Shown: positions 41,592-50,214, counted from the first letter of the stretch. The stretch is DNA of 64,000 nt from Anaerolineales bacterium (GCA_030834895.1 JAUQXA010000007.1:186001-250000); one strand, 5' to 3'. Notes: generated by a model not told the origin, from the sequence alone. A program made the numbers and translations.

Positions 41592-42243
41592 TCCCTACTT
41601 CTACTTCGACGTTTTGTATCCCCTGCAAGACCGCGTGATTCAAGTCATCAATCAGGCGGATACGGGCTTTTATCTCACGGGCGGCACAGCGGCGTCACGC
41701 GGCTACCTCCAGCACCGCTTTTCGGATGACCTCGATTATTTTGTCAACGATGATTCCAGTTTCGGCTTGTGGGTGGAAAGAATCATTCAAGCGTTGAACA
41801 GGGAATGGAAGTGTGAGGTCTTGATGAAGGAGGAACGCTTTGCCCGCCTCAACTTGATTCAAGGGGAAACAATTCTCAAAATTGAAATGATCAACGATGT
41901 CCCTGCGCGGGTGGGTGAAGCCGCAAAACATCCTGTGTTGGGAAAATTGGACAGCGCAGAAAACATCCTTGCCAACAAGGTCACTGCCCTCCTTGCCCGT
42001 GAAGAGCCAAAAGACCTCGCGGACGTTTGGGGGTTCTGCTGTTTGAAAAAATTATCCCTGCATGATGCCATCACAGGCGCACAGGGAAAGGCTGCTGGCA
42101 TTTTTCCCGCCGACCTTGCAAGGGTGCTGTGCTCCGTTCAAAAAGCGGATTGGGAATCGATTCGCTGGATTACAGTGCCTCCGCTGGATACATTCATTTC
42201 GCAATTAACACAACTTGGGGATAACCTACTCCTTTCGAAATAA
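41584..42243 (+). CDS. AbiEii/AbiGii-type nucleotidyltransferase toxin
   Basis: 219 residues. FYLTGGTAASRGYLQHRFSDDLDYFVN is the GGTA..R-x-HR-S-DDLD signature of the AbiEii nucleotidyltransferase clan, where the paired acids bind metal and NTP. A second acidic site in LIQGETILKIEMINDV, and KVTALLAREEPKDLADVWGF, match the conserved K..AL..R..KD..D region. These toxins transfer nucleotides to tRNA and act in abortive infection or as plasmid addiction systems. It overlaps the upstream small gene by 8 bp. Confidence 0.88.
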   Translation: MANPYFYFDVLYPLQDRVIQVINQADTGFYLTGGTAASRGYLQHRFSDDLDYFVNDDSSFGLWVERIIQALNREWKCEVLMKEERFARLNLIQGETILKIEMINDVPARVGEAAKHPVLGKLDSAENILANKVTALLAREEPKDLADVWGFCCLKKLSLHDAITGAQGKAAGIFPADLARVLCSVQKADWESIRWITVPPLDTFISQLTQLGDNLLLSK

Positions 42244-42273
42244 CCCTCCACTTGCCCACCAGGGTATTAAACT
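42242..42273 (+). promoter_or_regulatory. Shared promoter-like element, copy 2 (before the ABC-2 operon)
   Basis: Same 24-bp block as at 33262 with TAAACT in place of TAAAAT at the same spacing. It starts directly after the stop of the nucleotidyltransferase gene. Confidence 0.6.
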
Positions 42274-42305
42274 GTGTCCATGAAACAGACACAGGAACAT
42301 ACCCC

Positions 42306-43304
42306 ATGACCCCACCCCTCATCCAAGTCCAACACCTGACCAAAACCTACCGCGTCCCCGTCCGCCCCGAAGGGCTATCCGCCTCGTTGAAGAGCCTGCT
42401 CCGCCCGCAGTACAGCGAAGTCACCGCCGTGCGGGATGTCAGCTTCGATATCGAAGCGGGAGCCATGGTCGGCTTGATCGGTCCCAACGGCGCGGGCAAG
42501 ACCACCACCCTCAAAATGCTCTCTGGCTTGCTGCACTCCACCTCGGGCGCGGCGACCGTCGCGGGGCACACGCCCTGGGAACGTCGTCCCAGCTACCTGC
42601 GGCGCATCAGCATGGTGATGGGCAACAAAAGCCAGATGCTGTGGGACATCCCGCCGATGGATTCCTTCCGCGTGCTGGGCGAAGTCTACGCCGTGCCGCC
42701 CGCCGAGTTCCGCCGCACCGTGGACGAACTCGTCGAGCTGCTCGACATGCGGGAACTGCTCACCAAACCCGTCCGCAACCTCTCGCTGGGCGAACGCATG
42801 AAATGCGAACTGACCGCCAGCCTGTTGCATCGTCCCGCCGTCCTGTTCCTCGACGAACCCACCCTCGGCTTGGACGTCTCGATGCAGTTGCGCCTGCGCC
42901 GCTTCCTCGCCGAATACAACCAGCGCAGCGGCGTGACCGTCATCCTCACCAGCCACTACATGGCAGACGTGCTGGCGCTCTGCCCGCGCGTGATCCTCAT
43001 CCACCACGGCAAACTGCTCTACGACGGCGAACTCAACGGACTCGCCCGACGGCTGCTCCCCTTCAAGATGCTTCGGCTTACCTTCCAAGATTCCCCTCTC
43101 CCGCTCGTGGGAGAGGGGTTAGGGGTGAGGGGCATCGAGATCACCGAACAAGACTCCAACTCCCTCACCCTGCGCGTCCCCCGCGCCGACGCGCCCGCCG
43201 TCACCGCGCAACTGCTCCAGACCCTGCCCGTCGCCGACCTGACGGTGGAAGACCCGCCCATCGAAGCCGTCATCGACCAGGTCTACTCGGAAGGTGCGGC
43301 ATGA
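42306..43304 (+). CDS. ABC transporter ATP-binding protein
   Basis: 332 residues. Walker A GPNGAGKTTTLKML, signature LSLGERMKCELTASL, Walker B AVLFLDEPTLGLDV and the H-loop TSHYM are all present. The ATG at 42306 has an AGGA about 9 nt upstream; a TTG upstream (42252) is in frame but within the promoter-like element. About 14 residues near residue 265 (SPLPLVGEGLGVRG) are encoded by a palindromic repeat (43093-43118). Overlap with the next gene is 4 bp (ATGA). It energises the two permeases that follow. Confidence 0.93.
   Translation: MTPPLIQVQHLTKTYRVPVRPEGLSASLKSLLRPQYSEVTAVRDVSFDIEAGAMVGLIGPNGAGKTTTLKMLSGLLHSTSGAATVAGHTPWERRPSYLRRISMVMGNKSQMLWDIPPMDSFRVLGEVYAVPPAEFRRTVDELVELLDMRELLTKPVRNLSLGERMKCELTASLLHRPAVLFLDEPTLGLDVSMQLRLRRFLAEYNQRSGVTVILTSHYMADVLALCPRVILIHHGKLLYDGELNGLARRLLPFKMLRLTFQDSPLPLVGEGLGVRGIEITEQDSNSLTLRVPRADAPAVTAQLLQTLPVADLTVEDPPIEAVIDQVYSEGAA
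43093..43118. repeat. Palindromic repeat inside the ABC ATPase gene
   Basis: CCCCTCTCCC-gctcgt-GGGAGAGGGG, a perfect 10-bp stem inserted in frame, followed by ttaggggtgagggg. Confidence 0.9.
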
Positions 43305-44089
43305 CGCGCGGCGGCTTTGCCCTTGTGCGCGGACTGTGGCTCTCGTGGCTGCAATACCGCAGTTTCTTTTTCATCCTCGCCTTTGGCTGGATGATTCCCC
43401 CGCTGATCTACCTGCTGGTTTGGTCCACGGCGGCGGGCGACGGCGCCATTGCGGGGCTGACTCGCGGCGAGTTCGTCGCCTACTACCTCGTGCTGATTCT
43501 GGTCAACCAGATTACCTACGCCCAAACCAACTGGACCGTCGGCGACCTGATCCGCTACGGGCAGATGAACCGCATCCTGCTGCGTCCCATCCCGCCGATC
43601 TATGACGCGCTGGCTTCGGAGTTTGCGGGCAAGGTGGTTTACCTCGTCTTCGACCTGCCGATCCTGACGATCCTCGCGCTGATCCTTCGCCCCGAAATGG
43701 ACTTCCGACTCGAAAACGGGCTGGCATTCATCCCCGCTTTAGTTCTGGCTTGGGCGCTGAGATTTTTCTGGGGCTACTGGCTGGCTCTGCTTGCCTTCTG
43801 GGCGACCCGCGCCGACGCCCTGCTCGCCTTGCAAGACTCGTTGATCTTCCTGCTGGCGGGTCAGGTTGCGCCCATCGCCCTCCTCCCCAACGCGATGCAG
43901 ATAGCCGCGAAGATTCTGCCCTTCCGCTACATGGTGGCTTTTCCCGTCGAAGTGCTCACAGGTCAACTCTCCGCGCCCGACCTGTCGATTGGTTTCGCCG
44001 CCCAAATCGGATGGCTGGTCTTTGCCTTCGCGCTGTACGCCGTCCTCTGGCGTGTTGGCGTGCGACGTTATTCCGCGATTGGAGGTTGA
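43301..44089 (+). CDS. ABC-2 family permease (DUF990-like), first subunit
   Basis: 262 residues with six predicted membrane segments, starting with RGLWLSWLQYRSFFFILAFGWMIPPLIYLLVW. The overlap with the ATPase stop fixes the ATG at 43301. AQTNWTVGDLIRYGQMNRILLRPIPPIYDAL is the cytoplasmic segment typical of ABC-2 exporters of the DUF990/viologen-exporter type. Probably pairs with the next gene to form a heterodimer. Confidence 0.85.
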   Translation: MTRGGFALVRGLWLSWLQYRSFFFILAFGWMIPPLIYLLVWSTAAGDGAIAGLTRGEFVAYYLVLILVNQITYAQTNWTVGDLIRYGQMNRILLRPIPPIYDALASEFAGKVVYLVFDLPILTILALILRPEMDFRLENGLAFIPALVLAWALRFFWGYWLALLAFWATRADALLALQDSLIFLLAGQVAPIALLPNAMQIAAKILPFRYMVAFPVEVLTGQLSAPDLSIGFAAQIGWLVFAFALYAVLWRVGVRRYSAIGG

Positions 44090-44090
44090 G

Positions 44091-44882
44091 ATGAGACCGT
44101 TCCGTTTGATCGCCGCTTTCATGCGCGCCTCGTTTCAGGAGGAAGCCGCCTACCGCGCCAACTTCTTCATCAGCCTGTTGACCTCCACCCTCAATCTGGC
44201 GACGGGTGTCCTCGGCATCGTCGTCCTCTTCGGGCAGATCGACTCCGTCCAGGGCTGGAACCTCCCATCGACTCTGGCTCTGCTCGGGGTTTATCTCACC
44301 GTCAGCGCCCTGCGCGGACTGTTCATCGGTCCCAGCCTCGAAGCGCTTTCTGGCATGGACGGCGAAATCTGGACGGGCGCCTTCGACTTCACCGTGCTGC
44401 GTCCCGTGGATACCCAGTTCATGGTCAGCCTGCGCAAGTGGCGCTGGTTCGCTTCGATTGATTTGTTGTTGGGATTGGGTGTGCTGGTCGCGGCGGTAAT
44501 CCAACTCGGCGTGACATTGTCCCTCTGGCAGATCGTCACCTTTCTGCTGACCCTCCTCGCAGGGACTCTCATCCTATACGCCATCCTGCTCATCTTCGCC
44601 GCCCTGATCTTCTGGTCTCCTGGCGTGCTCTTCACTTGGGTCTTCGACGGCATCTTCCAGATGGCTCGTTATCCGCTTGGGATGTACCCTGGCTGGCTGC
44701 GTCTGGTGCTGACGTGGATTGTCCCCGTCGGAGTCATCACTACCATTCCCGCCCAGGCGTTGACGGGATCACTTACCATCCAAAATTTGATTTTGAGTCT
44801 GGGTCTCGCCGCGGTCTTGTTCCTGCTCGCCTCCGCCCTCTTCCGCTTCGGGTTGAAACGCTACGCCAGTGCATCGAGTTAA
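44091..44882 (+). CDS. ABC-2 family permease (DUF990-like), second subunit
   Basis: 263 residues. GGAGG lies 5 nt before the ATG at 44091. RLIAAFMRASFQEEAAYRANFFISLL and the segment DGEIWTGAFDFTVLRPVDTQFMVSLRKW resemble the previous permease and Drr/DUF990 partner subunits. With the ATPase and first permease it forms a three-gene exporter, possibly for lipids, antibiotics or toxins. It starts 1 bp after the stop of the first permease. Confidence 0.85.
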   Translation: MRPFRLIAAFMRASFQEEAAYRANFFISLLTSTLNLATGVLGIVVLFGQIDSVQGWNLPSTLALLGVYLTVSALRGLFIGPSLEALSGMDGEIWTGAFDFTVLRPVDTQFMVSLRKWRWFASIDLLLGLGVLVAAVIQLGVTLSLWQIVTFLLTLLAGTLILYAILLIFAALIFWSPGVLFTWVFDGIFQMARYPLGMYPGWLRLVLTWIVPVGVITTIPAQALTGSLTIQNLILSLGLAAVLFLLASALFRFGLKRYASASS

Positions 44883-44888
44883 ATCGTG

Positions 44889-44913
44889 TAGGGGCGCGGT
44901 CATCGCGCCCCTG
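44889..44913. repeat. GGGGCGCG palindrome
   Basis: GGGGCGCG-gtcat-CGCGCCCC, a GTAGGGGCG-type hairpin shortly after the ABC operon; likely a terminator or repeat. Confidence 0.7.
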
Positions 44914-44933
44914 TCATGGCAAAACAAAGAGCT

Positions 44934-44994
44934 AACCACGGAGACACTGAGCCACGGAGTTTATTAATTTTTTCTCCTCGGTGTCTCAGTGGTT
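44934..44994. repeat. ACCACGGAG-type inverted repeat
   Basis: AACCACGGAGACACTGAG pairs with CTCGGTGTCTCAGTGGTT across about 25 nt. Same family style as 9946-10021. Confidence 0.85.
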
Positions 44995-45095
44995 CAAAAC
45001 ATCTAAGACTGGGAAACCCCGCCTCCACGTTTACCCAGGAATTGCGATGAACAATCGCTTTGATGCCATCCTACAGGATCACTTTTCAGGTTGGG

Positions 45096-45614
45096 TTATA
45101 TTTTCAATGCATATATATGATGAAGATATGTTTGACCTCGAAATTCTGTTTCCTCTTCACCCACTTTAATAAAACTTAGCCTTTCCAGGAGCTTTATGCA
45201 ATTTTTGTTTTCAATGTATACAACGGCATTTATTCTTTCCACCTTCATTTTATGTCTTGCAAATTCAATGATCGCTTCTACAGCTTCCAGCATATAGCCC
45301 TTGCCATTGTATTGTTCCATTAACTCGAAACCGATCTCCACTTCTTTATTGTCAGGATTCCACACATGAAACCCACATGTTCCAAGTTTCGTATTTGTAG
45401 TTTTATCGATCAGGACCCATCTGTTTTGCTTTCTTGGTTCAACCAGGGTGTAGAAATCAATTAGTTCATCTGCTTGAGATAGTTCCGTCATGGGCTCTTC
45501 GTCATACAAATATTTGTTTATGAAATCATTTTGGAATTCTTCGAAAATGAAATCCCGATCACTATAGTCGATGCATTTTAGAATTAAACGATTGGTTTCA
45601 AGGTTGGTAAACAT
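45096..45614 (-). CDS. GNAT acetyltransferase (RimJ/RimL-like)
   Basis: 172 residues from the ATG at 45614 (AGGAGG 4 nt upstream, overlapping the end of the methyltransferase gene). LETNRLILKCIDYSDRDFIFEEF, GTCGFHVWNPDNKEVEIGFELMEQYNGKGYMLEAVEAIIEFA and RINAVVYIENKNCIKLLERLSFIKVGEE follow the RimJ/RimL pattern. It probably acetylates an amine of a protein or small molecule; substrate unknown. Confidence 0.87.
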   Translation of the reverse strand: MFTNLETNRLILKCIDYSDRDFIFEEFQNDFINKYLYDEEPMTELSQADELIDFYTLVEPRKQNRWVLIDKTTNTKLGTCGFHVWNPDNKEVEIGFELMEQYNGKGYMLEAVEAIIEFARHKMKVERINAVVYIENKNCIKLLERLSFIKVGEEETEFRGQTYLHHIYALKI

Positions 45615-46258
45615 GCAACCTCCTTCCGTGTCTTCCTTGCGACGATAAAACACTCCCGCAACGGACGGGCTAACAAATCTTCCTGTTCGACGATTTGAAA
45701 GCCCGCGCTTGTAATTGTCTCTACCAAACTGGAAGCACTGAAAAAAGTAATCGAGGGAATCAATCCCAGTTTGGATAAAACGAATATGGGGATATTCATC
45801 AGCATGCTGAGGAATGTCTTCTCTCCCAAACAAGGCGTCGCAGAGATGAATATCCCTCCAGGTTTTAGCAACTGATTGACTCTGCCTATCACCCGCGCGG
45901 GGTTCTCGACCAAATGCAAGATGCTCAAAGACAAGATTACGTCAAACGTCCCTTCTTTCAGGCTTTCATCGAAAACCGTCGCCTTTGTGAAGGCAATATT
46001 TTTTACTCCGCGTTCGTCAGCCTTGGTTCTGGCAAGCTCGATCATGTTCGCGGAAATGTCAATTCCGCGGACTTCTTTCGCCATGCCTGCGATTTCAAGG
46101 GCGATTGACCCTGTCGCGCATCCATAGTCCAGAACGACAGCGCTGGCATCGAGATATTTCTTCGTTCGTTCGATAATTTTGAGATCGTTTTCTCCAAGGC
46201 TCACGCCTGGCGTATCCCAATTCTTTGCCAGCTTATTCCACATTGTTTCTGATTTCAT
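45584..46258 (-). CDS. Class I SAM-dependent methyltransferase
   Basis: 224 residues. VLDYGCATGSIALEIA is motif I, GIDISANMIELARTKADERGV is the post-I Asp/helix region, and FDVILSLSILHLVENPARVIGRVNQLLKPGGIFISATP covers motifs II-III (UbiE/Methyltransf_11). Substrate unknown. It overlaps the GNAT gene by 31 bp. Upstream it is separated from the alcohol-dehydrogenase gene by a GTAGGGGCG palindrome. Confidence 0.88.
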   Translation of the reverse strand: MKSETMWNKLAKNWDTPGVSLGENDLKIIERTKKYLDASAVVLDYGCATGSIALEIAGMAKEVRGIDISANMIELARTKADERGVKNIAFTKATVFDESLKEGTFDVILSLSILHLVENPARVIGRVNQLLKPGGIFISATPCLGEKTFLSMLMNIPIFVLSKLGLIPSITFFSASSLVETITSAGFQIVEQEDLLARPLRECFIVARKTRKEVACLPTLKPIV

Positions 46259-46276
46259 GTTTCACCTATCAACACC

Positions 46277-46303
46277 GTAGGGGCGGGGTGCCCCCGCCCC
46301 TAC
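46277..46303. terminator. GTAGGGGCGGGG palindrome (terminator-like repeat)
   Basis: GTAGGGGCGGGG and CCCCGCCCCTAC form a perfect 12-bp stem with a 3-nt loop, 3 bp beyond the stop of the oxidoreductase gene on the same strand. Confidence 0.8.
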
Positions 46304-46305
46304 AA

Positions 46306-47301
46306 TCAAATTGCGATGACCACATTCCCCTGCTTGCGACCATCCTCCACGTACCTGTGCGCCTCGGAAGCCTGCTCCATCGGGAAGGATTTATCAACAA
46401 TGGCTTTGACCTTTCCTTCTTCGACCAGCTTTTTGACAAACTCCAAACTTTCGGCTGTCTCGTTGGCAAAGGAGCAGATGACCTTCTGCTTGCTGCCCAT
46501 GACCGAAGTCCACAGCATGTCGAGCAGCGCCTTCATTTTGAAACTGGCTAAAAGATAAATCCCGTTTGGCTTGAGCGAACGCTTGACCCGCAAAAAAGAG
46601 CTCCTGCCGAGGATGTCAAAGATCAGGTCGTAGGTCTCGCCGTTTTGGGTGAAGTCCTCTTTGGTGTAATCGATGACCTTGTCCGCGCCAAGGGATTTCA
46701 CAAATTCCATTCGCGGCGTGCCGCAGACGCCAGTTACTTCCGCGCCGAAATGCTTGGCGAGTTGCACCGCCATCGAACCGATTCCGCCCGAAGCGCCGTT
46801 GATGAGGACTTTCTGTCCGCGCTGGATGTTCGCCTTCGCCAGCAGACTCGTCGCCATGACCGCGCCGTAGGGCAGGGTGGCAGCTTCTTCGTAGGTCAGG
46901 TTTGACGGTTTGAGCGCCACCGTCCCAGACTCGGGGATGCAGACGTACTCGGCGTTGGCTCCCATGCCCATGCCGACGTAGGCAAAGACCCGGTCGCCCG
47001 CTTTGAATTTCGTCACATCCCTGCCAACTACCTCGACCTCGCCAGCCAGTTCACTTCCCAAAACGTTGATTTTGGGTTTATTCCATCCGAACGCCATGCG
47101 TGAAGGGAGATACAGCGGTGCTGGCATATTAAACTCGCTCGGCGTGACATTGCCAAAGTTTCGTGCCATCAGGTCCCCGAAGTTGACTGGTGTTGCATGA
47201 ACCCTGACTAAAATTTCATTGTCCTTCGGAGTGGGCTTTGCCACCTCCTTGATTTTCAATACATCGGGGGAACCGTATTCGGTAAATGCAATTGCTTTCA
47301 T
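46306..47301 (-). CDS. NAD(P)H:quinone-oxidoreductase-like medium-chain dehydrogenase
   Basis: 331 residues from the ATG at 47301. AFTEYGSPDVLKIKEV and GASGGIGSMAVQLAKHFGAEVTGVCG (NADPH site) are typical of zinc-independent QOR family members. The structural zinc cysteines of alcohol dehydrogenase are absent. It reduces quinones or other electrophiles. It lies behind the XRE/DUF4386 genes with 17 bp spacing, suggesting a shared message. Confidence 0.9.
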   Translation of the reverse strand: MKAIAFTEYGSPDVLKIKEVAKPTPKDNEILVRVHATPVNFGDLMARNFGNVTPSEFNMPAPLYLPSRMAFGWNKPKINVLGSELAGEVEVVGRDVTKFKAGDRVFAYVGMGMGANAEYVCIPESGTVALKPSNLTYEEAATLPYGAVMATSLLAKANIQRGQKVLINGASGGIGSMAVQLAKHFGAEVTGVCGTPRMEFVKSLGADKVIDYTKEDFTQNGETYDLIFDILGRSSFLRVKRSLKPNGIYLLASFKMKALLDMLWTSVMGSKQKVICSFANETAESLEFVKKLVEEGKVKAIVDKSFPMEQASEAHRYVEDGRKQGNVVIAI

Positions 47302-47318
47302 TTCTATGTTTTCCTTTA

Positions 47319-48056
47319 TTATTTGATCGTAATTATTTCCATTGCCGGCTGTGAGCTTGCTTGATTTAAAGCTGGTTTCTGATCCGCTGGACCTTTGATG
47401 AAGAGCCACAGGATACATAAAACTTCCGCAATAATTGTGACGGTCATCCATAGCGAAGTTATAGCTGGGTGGTTCAGAGGTAGGTAAGCCTCAAGAAACT
47501 TAGCCAGATAGCCGAAACATCCGATCATCAGCGAAACGCCCAGCGCTTTGGTGATAAAGTCCGCCCTCGACTTGAATACAAGCAGTCCGAGGGGGAACAT
47601 CCAAAGTCCATAGAAAATATAGGTGATGAACCCCCCCAATTCATATGTGTCAAGAAATGCCATCGCCAACGCCTGCAACTGGATTGGCTCTAAGGCAGAG
47701 AGATACTTGCCACTGCCCATGAGTAGAATGGGAGCCAACTTGAGCATTTGGAGATAGGCTAAAGGGACGCTGGAAACTATGAATATAACCATCAACCTGA
47801 CCAGATCCTTGTCCACCGATTTGAATAGCTTGTAGAGCACATTTGCCAATAACAGGAAACAGATTGTGGTGATAAGACTGCTCAGGATGCCGATGCGGAA
47901 TAACCGCTCGGACGTCAGGATGTTATTGATGGTGGCAGCAGCATCGCCAGACACATAAAGTTTCGAGTACACAAACATCGGATTGAAGGATCCGAATATC
48001 GCCACGAGCAGATACCAAAACCCTGCAATGCGGGAAGTCTTTTTATTTCCATTCAT
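47319..48056 (-). CDS. DUF4386 membrane protein (first copy)
   Basis: 245 residues with six predicted membrane segments (SRIAGFWYLLVAIFGSFNPMFVYSKL, LFRIGILSSLITTICFLLLANVLYKLF, FITYIFYGLWMFPLGLLVFKS). These match DUF4386, a bacterial integral membrane family of unknown role. It has a weak ribosome site (aggagaaaag about). Paralogous with the next gene upstream. Confidence 0.85.
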   Translation of the reverse strand: MNGNKKTSRIAGFWYLLVAIFGSFNPMFVYSKLYVSGDAAATINNILTSERLFRIGILSSLITTICFLLLANVLYKLFKSVDKDLVRLMVIFIVSSVPLAYLQMLKLAPILLMGSGKYLSALEPIQLQALAMAFLDTYELGGFITYIFYGLWMFPLGLLVFKSRADFITKALGVSLMIGCFGYLAKFLEAYLPLNHPAITSLWMTVTIIAEVLCILWLFIKGPADQKPALNQASSQPAMEIITIK

Positions 48057-48074
48057 TTCTTTTCTCCTTTAAAC

Positions 48075-48800
48075 TTAGTTCGTATTGGTTTTGGCAGACA
48101 GAGCAGCGATCGCAGATGGATTGAATCCCTTCACGATCAACCAGACCGCCATGACCATTTCCTGCGGCGCCAACACCATTTGCAAATAAAAACCAATGCC
48201 GTTATCCATGTGAAAGAAATGCAACAGAGCATAAGCCATGTAGGGAACCACGCCGATAAATCCCCAGACGGACAGCCAGCGGGGAATCAGCCGGGTGCGA
48301 TAGAAAGAGACATATAAACACATGGCTCCAATGAGAAAAATGATGGTACCGACCGGGGCTTCGACGTCTAGGAATTTATACAAGACATTGCCCATGGACT
48401 GCAAAGCAGCCGAATCCGCTCCGCTGACAATGTATTCGTTGCCAAGCGAGATCAGTGACAAAATGCCCAGGGTCGCAACAAAATAGTGGGTTCCTTCCAG
48501 CGCCCCGCGGAAAAGGACCATCCCCATCGCCAGTTCTTTGCTGTCTTTTCTAAAGATCGGGTAGAGGAAAACCGTCATCGCCACCAGCGAAATCCCCATC
48601 ATGAGGGTAAAAAATGCGCCCCCCGTAAGCCGGGACGAATTAGCGGCAACGAGTCCCAGCACATCCACACCAACAAGCGGTTTGCTGGAAACGATCGAGC
48701 TAAGCACTTCGCCGCCGATGACTGCGCCCGAAACCCCAAAGACTGTCCCCAGGAAGTAGAGGGCGCCTGCCATTACTGCATTCATTCTATACGTATTCAT
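48075..48800 (-). CDS. DUF4386 membrane protein (second copy)
   Basis: 241 residues, six membrane segments ([61 protein letters not shown]). The start overlaps the XRE regulator stop by 4 bp (ATGA), so translation is coupled. Diverged from the neighbouring copy but the same family. Role unknown. Confidence 0.85.
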   Translation of the reverse strand: MNTYRMNAVMAGALYFLGTVFGVSGAVIGGEVLSSIVSSKPLVGVDVLGLVAANSSRLTGGAFFTLMMGISLVAMTVFLYPIFRKDSKELAMGMVLFRGALEGTHYFVATLGILSLISLGNEYIVSGADSAALQSMGNVLYKFLDVEAPVGTIIFLIGAMCLYVSFYRTRLIPRWLSVWGFIGVVPYMAYALLHFFHMDNGIGFYLQMVLAPQEMVMAVWLIVKGFNPSAIAALSAKTNTN

Positions 48801-49024
48801 TTTTCATCTCCTTCAAGTTCATACGAAAATACTTCCTGTAACGGTACGCCGAAAACGAGGGCAATCTTGAAAGCCAGTTCGAGGGAGGGGGCATACTTCC
48901 CGCCTTCGATGGCAATGATGGTCTGCCGCGTCACGCCGACCTTTTCCGCCAGTTGTTCCTGCGTCATTTCATCGTGATTGAATCTCAACTTCCGAACATT
49001 GTTTCGCACCTTGTATTTGTCCAT
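48797..49024 (-). CDS. XRE-family helix-turn-helix regulator
   Basis: 75 residues from the ATG at 49024. [48 protein letters not shown] is the Cro/C1-type HTH (helices in EQLAEKVGV and [11 protein letters not shown]). Small XRE repressors of this subfamily often pair with a membrane protein, as here. The likely operator is the palindrome at 49513-49530. Confidence 0.93.
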   Translation of the reverse strand: MDKYKVRNNVRKLRFNHDEMTQEQLAEKVGVTRQTIIAIEGGKYAPSLELAFKIALVFGVPLQEVFSYELEGDEK

Positions 49025-49025
49025 C

Positions 49026-49478
49026 TTAGAACCCCTTTCGATAAAGATACAACTGCGACAGGTCGCCGATGATTTCGCCAACGATGGACGCGAGAATCAG
49101 CAGGCTGAACATCACCAGCGGCGGCTGACCAAAGGCGAAGGTCAGCATGGCAATCAACACCCCAATCGAAAACGCAATGTGGGAAACCTTGCTGCCTTTC
49201 AGCCCGATCAGTTTGTCACGCTCATCTTCGATGAAATTCTCCACCTGTTCCGATCTTGTCTTTATGGCATGGACGATGCTAAGCAAAATGTTGGTGAGAA
49301 TACTGCCGATGATATTCACGATGATGGCTCCCACGATAACGACTGCCCAAAGGCTGAAGATTTTCGTCGAGACCAGTCCGCCCGCCTGTTGCATCTGGAA
49401 CAGATTGACCAGATAGTAGACCACGATCAGCAGGTGGCTGACCAAAGAAACCGTGATGTTTTTCTCTTGATATGACAT
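49026..49478 (-). CDS. Four-TM membrane protein paired with the XRE regulator
   Basis: 150 residues with four hydrophobic segments ([81 protein letters not shown]). Similar proteins (DUF2178 style) sit next to small XRE repressors in many bacteria. The stop is 1 bp before the regulator ATG, so the pair is an operon. Confidence 0.75.
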   Translation of the reverse strand: MSYQEKNITVSLVSHLLIVVYYLVNLFQMQQAGGLVSTKIFSLWAVVIVGAIIVNIIGSILTNILLSIVHAIKTRSEQVENFIEDERDKLIGLKGSKVSHIAFSIGVLIAMLTFAFGQPPLVMFSLLILASIVGEIIGDLSQLYLYRKGF

Positions 49479-49512
49479 TTTTACCTATTTCTGTATGGTT
49501 TCAGTTACTTTT

Positions 49513-49560
49513 TGTATATTTTGATATACATATAGTAATTCAAAACATACATAATGTCAA
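49513..49560 (-). promoter_or_regulatory. Promoter and operator of the XRE operon
   Basis: Minus-strand TTGACA (49555-49560), 17-bp spacer, TACTAT (49532-49537). Just downstream lies the palindrome TGTATATTTTGATATACA (49513-49530), overlapping the expected transcription start, a good place for autorepression. Confidence 0.85.
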
Positions 49561-49968
49561 GTATTTTTTACATTCAATTCTGGCAACAAAAACCGGCTGA
49601 GCACCTCAGCCGTTCGTTTTCCGAACCGTGGTGATATCAGCCCTACTTGAAGCGCACCAGACGGTCTTGAGATTGAATGTCCATCTAAAAAGCAATTAAG
49701 AATTTGTCATTCAGTGAAGGATGGCTTGCGGCGAAACCAAGAATTGGGCTTCCTTCAGAATCGGGACAAGCATTGACGGTGCAAACTCATTCACAATTCC
49801 TATGCTCTTCAGACACTGGAAGTCGTATACTGAATATGGAAATGTCAAATGTGCCCTGTCGCTGGATTAGGCGCGCAGCAAAAAAATGATTGCAGGAACC
49901 CCTCCGACTGGAGCACATCCACGACAGGAGGGTTCTTTATTTTTCGCCAAAAGCGAAAAGGAGATACG
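49561..49968. other. About 400-bp gap with terminator-like hairpins
   Basis: No credible gene. GGCTGAG-cac-CTCAGCC (about 49586-49602) forms a hairpin next to a T-rich side on the minus strand. GAACCCCTCC (49896-49905) pairs with GGAGGGTTC (49928-49936) followed by TTTATTTTT, an intrinsic terminator about 25 bp before the small gene at 49969. A competing CTCC-gact-GGAG hairpin lies inside, so an attenuator-like switch is possible. Confidence 0.5.
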
Positions 49969-50214
49969 ATGAATACTCAAAAATGGATCAACGGCATTGT
50001 AATTGTCATGAGCCTTGTGTTGATCGTGGGCATCGTTGTAATGTACGCTTTTGAGAGCGGCAGCACTGAACCAATTATCCCCGTGACTGGGAGCCACAAG
50101 TTTCCGTCACTGCTCTCCGGCTCAAGGGTGCATGGAAAGACCTGCCCCGCAACCCAGCCCGTCCAAGGCGAAATCAATGAGTCTGCCAGCCCCAGTTTGC
50201 CAATAGCATTTTGA
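49969..50214 (+). CDS. Small single-pass membrane or secreted peptide, unknown
   Basis: 81 residues. AAGGAG lies 6 nt before the ATG at 49969. The N-terminus (WINGIVIVMSLVLIVGIVVMYAF) is one hydrophobic helix; the rest is short and polar, with PVTG and PATQPVQG. A terminator-like hairpin precedes the gene. No family recognised; the gene may be real because of the strong ribosome site and the membrane helix, but coding evidence is thin. Confidence 0.45.
   Translation: MNTQKWINGIVIVMSLVLIVGIVVMYAFESGSTEPIIPVTGSHKFPSLLSGSRVHGKTCPATQPVQGEINESASPSLPIAF

Noticed and set aside
42375..43088. Minus-strand open frame in the ABC ATPase gene
   Set aside because: Antisense shadow with no family match.
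45615..45833. Upstream extension of the GNAT protein
   Set aside because: The extra residues come from the methyltransferase gene in another frame, while the ATG at 45614 has a strong ribosome site.
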